A stretch of DNA of 64,000 bases, taken from NCBI RefSeq assembly GCF_001445655.1, contig NZ_LNBE01000004.1:2356001-2420000 (forward strand). Direction: 5' to 3'. Positions within the stretch are counted from its first letter, which is position 1. Every line of letters starts with the position of its first letter. The stretch comes from Streptomyces roseifaciens. GTDB taxonomy: Bacteria > Actinomycetota > Actinomycetes > Streptomycetales > Streptomycetaceae. Below the pieces are notes generated by a model. It searched no databases. It saw only the letters and a program-made list of their open reading frames with translations, and was not told where the DNA came from. Below are positions 1 to 7,653 of the stretch, in pieces. Both the position numbers and the translations under genes were made by a program.

Positions 1-87
1 CGGGTCCGCGTTGATGTCCGCCATGGAGGTGAGGTCGTCGTCGCGCCAGCGCCGGAGGAGGAGGCGAGGGGTGTGGATCTCGGTCAT
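1..87 (-). CDS. GNAT acetyltransferase, N-terminal fragment (runs off the window)
   Basis: Only the first 29 codons lie in the window. Reading leftwards from an ATG at 87-85, the peptide starts MTEIHTPRLLLRRWRDDD. This is the typical opening of RimJ/RimL-type GNAT N-acetyltransferases, which begin with a TPRLxLR beta strand and then an acidic segment. The gene is divergent from the Uma2 gene across 189 bp. The acetyl-CoA binding region is outside the window, so the substrate cannot be judged. The family call rests on this short N-terminal motif alone. Confidence 0.6.
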   Translation of the reverse strand, partial: MTEIHTPRLLLRRWRDDDLTSMADINADP

Positions 88-276
88 ACGGTCCATCCTG
101 CGCGACGGCGGCACCCCTGCGGAAATCGGCGACCGCCGACGGCCCGTGCCGGCCGAGGCCGTGCGCGACGTCCCATCGCACGGCTTCCGGCTCGTACGGG
201 TGAACGGGACCGGTGGTCCGTCGTCCGCCCTGTTCGGCATGCTGGGATGCGGGACATACCGATCGAGGGGATCGCC

Positions 277-876
277 ATGAGCGCACTCACTGTCGACCAC
301 GGCCCGGACAACGGCCGTGGCTGGGATGAGCTCGTCCGTGCCTGGGAGGAGCTGGACCCTCCTGAGGGCTGGAAGGCGGAGATCATTGAGGGGCTCATCA
401 CCTTGTCACCCGCGCCTGCCAACAAGCACAACATCATCGCTGGGAAGCTCCAGCGCTCCCTGTACACCGTGATCTCGGAAGACTGGGGCGTCTACCAGAC
501 CCTGGCAGTGTCCGTGCCTTCGCGCAGTGGTCTGTTCATCCCGGACCTGGTGGTCGCGCCGGAAGCCGCGCTGATTGAACTGGCGGAGTCCGAGTACTGC
601 ATTCCCGCTGCCGCCGCGTCGCTCGTCGTGGAGATCACCTCGAAGTCGAGCCTCCGCCACGACCGGGTCAGCAAGCCCGCTGCGTACGCGCACGCCGGAG
701 CGCCGCTCTACCTCCTCGTCGACGGATGGGCGCAGGGCGGGCCGACGATCACTCTCTACGGGGAGCCCAAGGGGGACGTCTACAGGACCCTCCAGGCGGG
801 GAAGTTCGGCGACGGCATCCGGCTGCCCGAACCCTTCGACCTCGTGATCGACACCGGGGTCTTCCCGGCTCCTTGA
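277..876 (+). CDS. Uma2-family restriction-endonuclease-like protein (DUF820)
   Basis: A 199-residue protein. The ATG at 277 follows a GAGGGG ribosome site; an upstream in-frame start would add 68 low-quality residues. The centre carries the PD-(D/E)xK-like pattern of Uma2 proteins: FIPDLVVAP (Asp), then VVEITSKSS (Glu-x-Thr/Ser-Lys), then a trailing KPAAYAHAG helix and YLLVDG strand. Uma2 proteins are very common in Streptomyces and Cyanobacteria. Their cellular role is mostly unknown, and nuclease activity is inferred from the fold. It stands alone and is closed by a strong terminator just downstream. Confidence 0.85.
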   Translation: MSALTVDHGPDNGRGWDELVRAWEELDPPEGWKAEIIEGLITLSPAPANKHNIIAGKLQRSLYTVISEDWGVYQTLAVSVPSRSGLFIPDLVVAPEAALIELAESEYCIPAAAASLVVEITSKSSLRHDRVSKPAAYAHAGAPLYLLVDGWAQGGPTITLYGEPKGDVYRTLQAGKFGDGIRLPEPFDLVIDTGVFPAP

Positions 877-885
877 CGGGGACGA

Positions 886-930
886 CGAAGGGGCCGCCCC
901 ACCAGGACAGGTGGTGGGGCGGCCCCTTCG
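886..930. terminator. Bidirectional terminator hairpin
   Basis: A perfect 19-bp GC-rich stem (886-904 with 912-930) encloses a 7-nt loop. It sits between the converging Uma2 gene (ends 876) and MFS gene (ends 949) and can serve both. Confidence 0.9.
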
Positions 931-948
931 GTTCCCGGTCCGGTCCGG

Positions 949-2247
949 TTACGCCCGGACGGCCGTCCGGCGGCGCTCCACGAGCGCCCTGCGCGTCGCG
1001 TACAGCGTGATCGACGCCGCGCCCACCATCGCCAGCAGGCCCAGGACCACCGTGCCGTCCCAGCCCGCCGCGCCGAAGGCCATCGCGCCGAGCGTGCCGC
1101 CGACCGACGAGCCCAGGTAGTAGGCCGTCTGATAGAGCGCCGACGCCTGGGCGCGGCCCGTCTTCGCGGCGCGGCTCACCGAGGACGACGCCACCGCGTG
1201 GCCCGCGAAGAAGCCCGCCGTGATGAGGACCAGGCCCGCCAGGACCGCGAGCAGCGACGACGTCAGCGACAGCAGCAGGCCCAGCGTCGTCGTGCCGACC
1301 GCCAGGTAGAGCGCCCCGCGGCGGCCCAGCCGGCCGACCAGCTTCCCGGCCGCGGCCGAGGACGCCGTACCCACCAGGTAGATCAGGAAGATGGAGCCCA
1401 CGACGCCCTGGGGGAGGGAGAACGGCGCCTCCGCCAGGCGGTAGCCGATCACCGTGTAGACCGCGCCGAAGACCGTCATGAAGAGCGCGCCGATCGCGTA
1501 GAGGCGGCGCAGCAGCGGGTCGGAGAGGTGGCCGCCCACCGTCCGGGCCAGGCTGCGCGGCGACACGGCCGCCGGCCGGAAGTGACGCGCCCGCGGGATC
1601 ATCACCCGGAAGGTCAGCGCGCAGACCACCGCGAGGGCGCCCACCGCGGCCAGGCCCGCCCGCCAGCCCCACGCCTGGGCCACCCAGCCCGCGAGGATAC
1701 GGCCCGTCATACCGCCGATGCTGTTGCCCGCCACGAACAGTCCGATCGCGCCGACCAGCGCCTTCGGCCGGACCTCCTCCGCGAGGTAGGCCATCGCCGA
1801 CGCCGGCACCCCGGCCAGCGCCGCACCCTGCACCGCACGCAGCGCGACCAGCCAGCCCAGGCTCGGCGCGAGCGGCACCAGCAGGGCCACGCACGCGGCG
1901 ACGCACAGCGAGACGGTCATCATCGTGCGGCGGCCGAAGCGCTCGGAGAGCGCGCTGAGCGGGACGACCGCGAGGGCGAGGCCGCCCGTCGCGGCGGAGA
2001 CCGTCCAGCTGGCCTGATCCGCCGTCACCCCGAGGCCGGCGGAGATGGCCGGCAGCAGTGCCTGCGTGGAGTAGAGGAGGGCGAACGTGGCGACACCCGC
2101 GGCGAAGAGGGCGAAGCTCATCCGGCGGTAGCCGGGGCCGCCCGGATCCAGCCGGGTGTCATCGGAGTGAGAGGAGTGAAGGGACGACAGAACAGAGGCA
2201 CCCGAGCGCACGATGACGCTGGATGCCCCGGTATCGGCAGGAGGCAT
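949..2247 (-). CDS. MFS efflux transporter, arabinose-efflux/YnfM type
   Basis: A 432-residue, 12-helix major facilitator. The loop 2-3 signature SERFGRRTMM is present, as is a C-terminal-half repeat near GKLVGRLGRRGALYL. The N-terminal 50 residues are hydrophilic and precede helix 1 (FALFAAGVATFALLYSTQALLPAI), the usual arrangement in this drug/sugar efflux subfamily. The ATG at 2247 was chosen over an upstream in-frame start at 2346 that would run into the divergent LysR gene. The adjacent divergent LysR regulator, 44 bp away, suggests ligand-dependent control of this pump. The substrate is unknown. Confidence 0.9.
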   Translation of the reverse strand: MPPADTGASSVIVRSGASVLSSLHSSHSDDTRLDPGGPGYRRMSFALFAAGVATFALLYSTQALLPAISAGLGVTADQASWTVSAATGGLALAVVPLSALSERFGRRTMMTVSLCVAACVALLVPLAPSLGWLVALRAVQGAALAGVPASAMAYLAEEVRPKALVGAIGLFVAGNSIGGMTGRILAGWVAQAWGWRAGLAAVGALAVVCALTFRVMIPRARHFRPAAVSPRSLARTVGGHLSDPLLRRLYAIGALFMTVFGAVYTVIGYRLAEAPFSLPQGVVGSIFLIYLVGTASSAAAGKLVGRLGRRGALYLAVGTTTLGLLLSLTSSLLAVLAGLVLITAGFFAGHAVASSSVSRAAKTGRAQASALYQTAYYLGSSVGGTLGAMAFGAAGWDGTVVLGLLAMVGAASITLYATRRALVERRRTAVRA

Positions 2248-2291
2248 GTCAAAACCGTAGGCACCCTGGGCTGATGCGTCCAATGCACAGA

Positions 2292-3296
2292 ATGGCGATA
2301 ATCGATCCTGTGTTGCATGAGTACAGGTCGCGGCGGTCCTTGTCACCGGGCGGCAACGAAAAAGACATCCCCGTAACAGCCGATGTCGAGGCCGGTTCCT
2401 GGGCGGTCACCCTCACGCCGCGGCTCGCGCAGTTCGTGGCCGTCGCCCGCCACGAGCACGTCACGCGCGCCGCGCAGCAGCTCGGCGTGCCGCAGTCCAC
2501 GCTCAGCCGCTCGGTCGCCCGCCTCGAAGACGACCTGGGCGTCGCCCTGTTCGCCCGTCACGGGCGCACGGTCTCCCTGACCGCGGCCGGCCGCACCTTC
2601 CTCGCCACCGTCGAGCGCGCCCTGTCCGAGGTCGACCGCGCCGCGGAGTCCGTACGGGCGGACGCCGACCCCGCCGCCGGCAAGGTCGCCTTCGGCTTCC
2701 TGCACACCCTCGGCTCCGAGACCGTACCCGAGCTCATCCGCGCCTTCCGGGCCGACCACCCGCGCGTCCGGTTCCAGCTCGTGCAGAACTACGGCGAGTC
2801 CATGCTGGAACGCCTGCGCGACGGCGAGCTCGACCTGTGCCTCACCTCGCCCGTGCCCGACGCGCCGGACCTCGTCTCCCGCCGTCTGGACGAGCAGAAG
2901 CTGCGCCTCGTCGTCCCCGACGACCACCCCCTCGCCTCCCGCAAGCGCATCCGCCTCGCCGAGGCCGCCTCCGAGCTCTTCGTCACCCTCGAACCCGGGT
3001 ACGGGCTGCGGCGCATCACCGACGCGGTGTGCGCGGAGGCCGGGTTCACCCCGAAGATCGCCTTCGAGGGCGAGGAGGCGGAGACGCTGCGCGGCCTCGT
3101 CGCGGCGGGCCTGGGCGTGGCCCTGCTGCCCCCGCCCGCCGTCCCGCGGCCCGGCGTCGCCGAACTCACGGTCACCGCGCCGCGCGCCTTCCGCGAGATC
3201 GGGGTGGCCTGGCTGGACGGCCACCCCGACACGCCGCCGGTGGCGGCCTTCAAGCGGTTCCTGCTCTCGCGCAGGGGGCAACTGCTGCCCCGCTGA
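2292..3296 (+). CDS. LysR-family transcriptional regulator
   Basis: 334 residues. The winged HTH lies near residues 38-100 (LAQFVAVARHEHVTRAAQQL, then PQSTLSRSVARLEDDLG). The periplasmic-binding-protein-like co-inducer domain follows (GKVAFGFLHTL through LLPPPAV). The start is uncertain. ATG 2292 leaves a 37-residue extension before the HTH, while in-frame GTG 2310 or TTG 2340 would shorten it; none has a convincing Shine-Dalgarno. It is divergent from the MFS gene with only 44 bp between start codons, so the operator must overlap both promoters. The most likely target is the MFS pump. Confidence 0.88.
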   Translation: MAIIDPVLHEYRSRRSLSPGGNEKDIPVTADVEAGSWAVTLTPRLAQFVAVARHEHVTRAAQQLGVPQSTLSRSVARLEDDLGVALFARHGRTVSLTAAGRTFLATVERALSEVDRAAESVRADADPAAGKVAFGFLHTLGSETVPELIRAFRADHPRVRFQLVQNYGESMLERLRDGELDLCLTSPVPDAPDLVSRRLDEQKLRLVVPDDHPLASRKRIRLAEAASELFVTLEPGYGLRRITDAVCAEAGFTPKIAFEGEEAETLRGLVAAGLGVALLPPPAVPRPGVAELTVTAPRAFREIGVAWLDGHPDTPPVAAFKRFLLSRRGQLLPR

Positions 3297-3302
3297 AGCC
3301 CC

Positions 3303-4109
3303 TCAGTACCCCAGGCTCGCCCCGAAGCCGGAGGCCAGCGGCATCCGCAGGCCCAGCGGCGGCGGAGCCGCCAGGGCGTCCGCCACCGGGCGGGCGAAGT
3401 GGTGGCCGAAGAGCGTGCCCCGGACGAAGTCGACCACGAGCGCCTGGACTTCCGCCCGGTGCTGCCGCAGCCCGTGCCCGTCCGAGTGGACCTCGAACCG
3501 GCACACGTCGCGGTTGGCCTTCTTCGCCCGCTGGGCGAGCCGGAAGGACAGGTCGGGGTCCGTGACCTCGTCGTTCGTGCCGTGCACGATCAGCACCCGC
3601 CGCCCCACGAGCTGCCGCACCGGATCCGGTTCGAGCAGCTCCCGGGGCTCCGGCAGCCACGGCGCGACCGCCAGCACCGCGGCCACCGCCGGGTGCCCCG
3701 CGGCCTGCAGCGCGGCCCGGCCGCCCATGTCGGTGCCGATGAGGCAGACGGGCACGTCGCCGTAGCGCCGCACCACCTCGTCCGCCGCCCAGCCGGCATC
3801 CCGCACCGGGTCGGCCGCCGAACCGTTCCACCCGCGCCGCCGGTAGTGGACGACGTGCGTGACCAGACCGTCCTCGGTGCACGCCCTGGCCAGCCGGCGG
3901 GCCAGCGGCCGCTGCGCAGCGAGGGTCAGCGCGGAGGGCCTGCCGGTGCCCTCGGCGCGGCCGCCGGGGAGCAGCAGGGCCACGCCGTGCACCGTGCGCC
4001 CGGCGCCGAGCGGCTTCCCCAGCCGCGCCGTATCCCCGCTCTTCCGCGGCGCGTTCGGCCGTCCGTGCGTTCCTTCCGGGTCCCGTTGAGGCAACGCTTG
4101 CTGAGCCAT
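3303..4109 (-). CDS. Alpha/beta-fold hydrolase with an Asp at the nucleophile position
   Basis: 268 residues from ATG 4109; a GTG at 4145 is an alternative. The fold elements are recognisable: GVALLLPGG (oxyanion loop strand), CLIGTDMGGRAAL (nucleophile elbow), VLIVHGTNDEVTDP (acid) and SDGHGLRQ (catalytic His). The elbow reads G-T-D-M-G, so an Asp replaces the usual Ser, while the Asp and His of the triad remain. Asp elbows are known in haloalkane dehalogenases and epoxide hydrolases, so chemistry other than esterase is possible. Overall it resembles dienelactone-hydrolase-like proteins. It converges on lysR with 6 bp between stops. Confidence 0.8.
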   Translation of the reverse strand: MAQQALPQRDPEGTHGRPNAPRKSGDTARLGKPLGAGRTVHGVALLLPGGRAEGTGRPSALTLAAQRPLARRLARACTEDGLVTHVVHYRRRGWNGSAADPVRDAGWAADEVVRRYGDVPVCLIGTDMGGRAALQAAGHPAVAAVLAVAPWLPEPRELLEPDPVRQLVGRRVLIVHGTNDEVTDPDLSFRLAQRAKKANRDVCRFEVHSDGHGLRQHRAEVQALVVDFVRGTLFGHHFARPVADALAAPPPLGLRMPLASGFGASLGY

Positions 4110-4184
4110 GCCAGAAACGATGGCAGAAGGACCGGTGGTGTCCACCCCGCCGACGGGTCACCGTTCCGTATCGTTCGCCGACAT

Positions 4185-4206
4185 CTACGCGCGTAGGGGC
4201 TAGAGT
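4185..4206 (+). promoter_or_regulatory. add operator palindrome and -10 box
   Basis: The perfect palindrome CTACGCGCGTAG (4185-4196) is followed by TAGAGT (4201-4206), a good Streptomyces -10 box. The ATG of add begins 6 nt after the -10 box, predicting a leaderless transcript with the palindrome inside the promoter core. The same 12-mer occurs upstream of deoC and pnp. Confidence 0.7.
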
Positions 4207-4212
4207 GCCGAA

Positions 4213-5328
4213 ATGACGACCGAGACCATCTCCCAACCGAACCCCGAACAGATCCGTCGCGCCCCCAAGGTCCTGCTGCACGACCACCTGGACGGCGGAC
4301 TGCGCCCGGGCACGATCGTGGACCTGGCCCGCGAGACGGGCTACACCGGTCTTCCGGAGACCGACGCGGACAAGCTGGGCGTCTGGTTCCGCGAGGCGGC
4401 CGACTCCGGCTCGCTGGAGCGCTACCTGGAGACCTTCGCGCACACCTGCGCCGTGATGCAGACCCGCGACGCGCTCGTCCGGGTCGCCGCGGAGTGCGCC
4501 GAGGACCTGGCCGAGGACGGCGTCGTCTATGCCGAGGTGCGCTACGCGCCGGAGCAGCACCTGGAGGCCGGCCTCACCCTCGAAGAGGTCGTGGAGGCCG
4601 TCAACGAGGGCTTCCGCGAGGGCGAGCGCCGCGCGAAGGCCAACGGCCACCGCATCCGCGTGGGGGCGCTGCTGACCGCCATGCGGCACGCCGCCCGCGC
4701 CCTGGAGATCGCCGAACTCGCCAACCGCTACCGCGACTCCGGCGTCGTCGGCTTCGACATCGCGGGCGCCGAGGCGGGCTTCCCTCCCACCCGTCACCTG
4801 GATGCGTTCGAGTACCTCAAGCGCGAGAACAACCACTTCACCATTCACGCGGGCGAGGCGTTCGGCCTGCCGTCGATCTGGCAGGCGCTCCAGTGGTGCG
4901 GCGCGGACCGGCTCGGCCACGGCGTCCGCATCATCGACGACATCGAGATCGGCGAGGACGGGAAGGCCAGGCTGGGCCGCCTCGCCTCCTACGTCCGGGA
5001 CAAGCGCATTCCGCTGGAGATGTGCCCCACCTCGAATCTGCAGACCGGTGCGGCCAGCTCGTACGAAGAGCACCCGGTCGGACTGCTCCGTAAACTGCAT
5101 TTCCGGGCGACCATCAACACCGATAATCGCCTGATGAGCGGCACCAGCATGAGCCGTGAATTCGAGCACCTGGTGAAGGCCTTCGGCTACACGCTGGACG
5201 ACATCCAGTGGTTCACCGTCAACGCGATGAAGTCCGCATTCATCCCATTCGACGAACGTCTGGCCATGATCAACGACGTGATCAAGCCGGGTTACGCCGA
5301 GCTCAAGTCGGAATGGCTCTTCCAGTAG
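4213..5328 (+). CDS. add: Adenosine deaminase
   Basis: 371 residues. It hydrolyses adenosine/deoxyadenosine to inosine in the cytoplasm for purine salvage. All metal and catalytic motifs are present: LLHDHLDGG (HxH zinc ligands), HAGEAFG (zinc His and catalytic Glu), [18 protein letters not shown], and [18 protein letters not shown] (second Asp and substrate loop). No ribosome site precedes the ATG, and a -10-like TAGAGT lies 6 nt upstream, suggesting leaderless translation. It works with the uridine kinase, DeoC, phospho-sugar mutase and Pnp encoded further right. The shared CTACGCGCGTAG palindrome suggests common control with deoC and pnp. Confidence 0.95.
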   Translation: MTTETISQPNPEQIRRAPKVLLHDHLDGGLRPGTIVDLARETGYTGLPETDADKLGVWFREAADSGSLERYLETFAHTCAVMQTRDALVRVAAECAEDLAEDGVVYAEVRYAPEQHLEAGLTLEEVVEAVNEGFREGERRAKANGHRIRVGALLTAMRHAARALEIAELANRYRDSGVVGFDIAGAEAGFPPTRHLDAFEYLKRENNHFTIHAGEAFGLPSIWQALQWCGADRLGHGVRIIDDIEIGEDGKARLGRLASYVRDKRIPLEMCPTSNLQTGAASSYEEHPVGLLRKLHFRATINTDNRLMSGTSMSREFEHLVKAFGYTLDDIQWFTVNAMKSAFIPFDERLAMINDVIKPGYAELKSEWLFQ

Positions 5329-5405
5329 GACTGGGCGGGCCCTTTCTGACCAGCGAAGTCTTCACCGGCCGCAACGGACGGTGAATTTGCGGGGAATACC
5401 GTGCG

Positions 5406-5433
5406 ACGGCCGGGACTTTCGAGTCCCGGCCGT
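5406..5433 (+). terminator. Terminator hairpin downstream of add
   Basis: A perfect 12-bp stem with a TTCG tetraloop, 78 bp after the add stop codon. The UUCG loop makes this an unusually stable hairpin. Confidence 0.8.
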
Positions 5434-5441
5434 GTCACTGA

Positions 5442-5471
5442 TTGCGGCGGCCGGGAAGTCGTGGCTAGGTT
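5442..5471 (+). promoter_or_regulatory. Promoter of the small secreted protein gene
   Basis: TTGCGG at 5442-5447 and TAGGTT at 5466-5471, separated by 18 bp, match the vegetative (HrdB-type) consensus. The predicted start near 5478 gives a leader of about 35 nt containing GAGGA before the ATG at 5515. Confidence 0.65.
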
Positions 5472-5514
5472 TCAGTGCCGCTCAAGAATCCCCCGTCGCG
5501 AGGACAGAATTCAG

Positions 5515-5922
5515 ATGAAGCTCGGAACCTTCAGGACTCTCGGTGCCGCCGCCCTCGGAGTCGCCTTCGCCGCCGCCGCGGCGGGGAGCGCGCAGGCGGC
5601 CGGCGGCGCCGGTGCCGTCGAATCGCTCACGACCACCGCCCGCACCACGACGGCGGGGCTGCCCATCCAGCAGGTCGCCCAGGTCGCCCCCGCGGGCGGA
5701 CCGGTCGTCTCCGCGGCGGACCGCGCCATCCAGAGCGGCATGCTGCAGGCCCCGGCCCAGGCCGTGGACAAGGCCGTGGCGCCGCAGCTGGCGACGCAGG
5801 CGCTCGCCCCGAAGAGCGCGACCAAGGCCGTCCCGGCCGACAACAAGGGCAACGGCGGCCTGCTGGCGCCCCTGTCCGGGCTGCCGCTCGGCAGCCTGCC
5901 GGTGTCGGGCATCGGCGGCTGA
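5515..5922 (+). CDS. Small secreted protein of unknown function
   Basis: 135 residues from ATG 5515, preceded by GAGGACAG. An N-terminal signal peptide is clear: MKLGTFR, a hydrophobic alanine-rich core and an AQA cleavage site near residue 29. The mature part is Ala/Pro/Thr/Gln-rich with no cysteine or catalytic pattern. It ends in GLLAPLSGLPLGSLPVSGIGG-like Gly-Leu-Pro text, similar in style to the tails of the secreted proteins at 11753 and 29872. Streptomycetes carry many such small exported proteins without assigned function. It has its own promoter and terminator. Confidence 0.85.
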   Translation: MKLGTFRTLGAAALGVAFAAAAAGSAQAAGGAGAVESLTTTARTTTAGLPIQQVAQVAPAGGPVVSAADRAIQSGMLQAPAQAVDKAVAPQLATQALAPKSATKAVPADNKGNGGLLAPLSGLPLGSLPVSGIGG

Positions 5923-5958
5923 TCCTCGCGGGCCCGTCCCGCTCGCTCGAGCCGTACG

Positions 5959-6010
5959 ACGGCGGGCCGTCTCCCGGATCCGATGTCCGGGAGACGGCCC
6001 GCCGTTTTTC
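5959..6010. terminator. Strong rho-independent terminator
   Basis: A perfect 20-bp stem (5959-5978 with 5986-6005) with a 7-nt loop, followed by TTTTT on the + strand. It separates the secreted protein gene from the converging PspC gene. Confidence 0.93.
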
Positions 6011-6058
6011 GTACCGAAGGCTTTTCAGGCTTTTATCAGGAACCCCACCCGGGATCCT

Positions 6059-6280
6059 TTACCAGGAATGCGCCGCCCCGCCGTGGCCCTGGTGCGACTT
6101 CTCCGAGGGCAGCAGGATCCACAGGGCGATGTAGAGCAGGAACTGCGGGCCGGGCAGCAGGCACGAGAGCAGGAAGATCACCCGCATCGTCGTGCGGGAC
6201 ATTCCGTAGCGCTCGGCCAGACCGGCGCACACCCCGGCGATCATCCTGTGGTTGCGGGGACGGACCAGCTTGGCGGACAT
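6059..6280 (-). CDS. PspC-domain small membrane protein
   Basis: 73 residues from ATG 6280 (MSAKLVRPRNHRMIAGVCAG). The PspC signature is clear: a basic N-terminus, the MIAGVCAGLAERYGMSRTTMRV motif, then one hydrophobic segment (VIFLLSCLLPGPQFLLYIALWILLP) and a short His/Gly tail. PspC-type proteins sit in the inner membrane and are linked to envelope stress, though in actinomycetes most lack the full Psp system. No pspA gene is nearby. It is monocistronic, facing the terminator at 5959-6010. Confidence 0.85.
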   Translation of the reverse strand: MSAKLVRPRNHRMIAGVCAGLAERYGMSRTTMRVIFLLSCLLPGPQFLLYIALWILLPSEKSHQGHGGAAHSW

Positions 6281-6397
6281 GGCGGCGACTCCTCGTCTCA
6301 CGGGGGACCGATACGGCGCGGGAACGTTTTTCCCGTCTCTCCCGTCGGCTTCCCGATGACTCCACGTTATGTCCGCGGGCCCGGCCGGAACGTCGGC

Positions 6398-6961
6398 CTA
6401 AGGGGCGATCCCGACCCTGGGGATCGTCGGGGTGACACCCTGAGGGGTCTCCTCACGGCGTATGGGTTCCGGTCGGGGGCCCTCACCCCTGCGACGGAGA
6501 CGGGCCCTGACCGCCGGGACGACGGCCAGGTGCAGGGCCGCCACCCCCGTCACGTTCAGCAGGAGCGCGTCCACGTCCAGCACCTGGCCCACGACGCCGC
6601 TCTGCACCACCTGCAGCGCCAGCGAGACCATCGCGGCGGTGAAGACGGTGCGGGTCAGCGAGCCCAGCGACGACGCGGCCACCCGGCCCCTGGCCCAGGG
6701 CAGCAGCACCCCCAGCGGGGCCAGCGGCAGCACCCCGGCCCCTATGGCCCGCGTGGCCTCCCACGGCCCGAGGGCGAGGTCGGCGCGGATCGTGGCCAGC
6801 GGTTCCAGGTGGGAGGCGGACACCCAGGGCACCGTCAGCGGGCGCAGGGCGAGCCAGACCACCGCCAGCAGATGGGCGACGAGCAACACGCAGCCGGCGA
6901 CGCGGTAGCGGTATCGGAGGGCGGGCGTGCCGCCGTAACCATGACCCTGCACGCCCCACAT
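6398..6961 (-). CDS. VanZ-family membrane protein
   Basis: 187 residues. It has four hydrophobic segments: RVAGCVLLVAHLLAVVWLAL, IGAGVLPLAPLGVLLPW, TVFTAAMVSLALQVVQS and VDALLLNVTGVAALHLAVV. The NVTG segment near the last helix fits the VanZ-like pattern. VanZ gives low-level teicoplanin resistance in enterococci; the function of the streptomycete homologues is unknown. ATG 6961 is used, with GTG 6952 as an alternative. The tail is Arg-rich and probably cytoplasmic. It lies downstream of the AfsQ-linked lipoprotein gene on the same strand, about 110 bp apart. Confidence 0.8.
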   Translation of the reverse strand: MWGVQGHGYGGTPALRYRYRVAGCVLLVAHLLAVVWLALRPLTVPWVSASHLEPLATIRADLALGPWEATRAIGAGVLPLAPLGVLLPWARGRVAASSLGSLTRTVFTAAMVSLALQVVQSGVVGQVLDVDALLLNVTGVAALHLAVVPAVRARLRRRGEGPRPEPIRREETPQGVTPTIPRVGIAP

Positions 6962-7071
6962 GACGCGGTGCGCCGGTCGCACGGTTCCGGCCGACGGCGA
7001 CGGGGAGTGGCGACGGAGCGCGGACACGGAGCGTCACCGGTCGATGCGGAGCCCACGGGACCGCCGCGGCC

Positions 7072-7653
7072 CTAGGAAACAGGGGTTCCCGTGATGTCCG
7101 CGCTGTCCGGGTGCACCCTGAGCTCGTCGGTGCACGTGTAGCTCTTGGGCGGCTCCCCGGAGGGCCCGCCCAGGATCACCGACCGCTTGCCGTCGGCCGC
7201 GGCCGTCCCGGCGTACGTGCACACGAGCTGGGCGAGGCCGACCTGCGGCAGCTCGCCCGGCTCCCGGCTCAGCCGCAGCGTCCCGGCCGGGTCGCCGGGG
7301 CGCTGCCCGGCGACGGTCAGCCGCTGCGGCACGGCCGTGGACATCCCCGCCTCGGCCTCCTCGTTCGCGGGCGCCTCGCGCAGCTCCTCCAGCAGCACCC
7401 GGGCGACGGCCACGCTGTCCTCGGAGGTCTCGGCGACCGCGCGCGTGACGGGCACCAGCTGCGAGGTGCACTCCAGCTGGACGGTCACGGTCGCGGCGCC
7501 CGAGGGGATGGCGTGCTCGGGCCGCACGACGCACGACGCGCGGGAGGGCGCGCCGCCCGCGTCCACCGGCACGGCGGTGCCGCGGATGCCGCACGCCGTG
7601 GCCGAGCCCAGCAGGGCCACGGTCAGGACGGTGCTGCGCAGGGTTCTTCTCAC
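7072..7653 (-). CDS. Lipoprotein encoded with the AfsQ two-component system
   Basis: 193 residues beginning with GTG. A signal peptide (MRRTLRSTVLTVALLGSATAC) ends in a lipobox-like ATAC, with Cys 21 as the likely lipidated residue; Ala instead of Leu at -3 is atypical. The rest is hydrophilic, with paired cysteines at CVV, LEC, LVC and YTC that could form disulfides outside the membrane. Its GTGA start overlaps the afsQ2 stop by 4 nt, showing translational coupling. A lipoprotein coupled to a sensor kinase suggests a role in modulating AfsQ2 signal sensing, as CseA does for CseC; this is inference. Confidence 0.85.
   Translation of the reverse strand: MRRTLRSTVLTVALLGSATACGIRGTAVPVDAGGAPSRASCVVRPEHAIPSGAATVTVQLECTSQLVPVTRAVAETSEDSVAVARVLLEELREAPANEEAEAGMSTAVPQRLTVAGQRPGDPAGTLRLSREPGELPQVGLAQLVCTYAGTAAADGKRSVILGGPSGEPPKSYTCTDELRVHPDSADITGTPVS

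Noticed and set aside
3250..5169. Long minus-strand open frame across add and the hydrolase region
   Set aside because: It is the antisense shadow of add with GC-rich codon symmetry; its composition is Ala/Arg/Gly-rich and no domain is recognisable.
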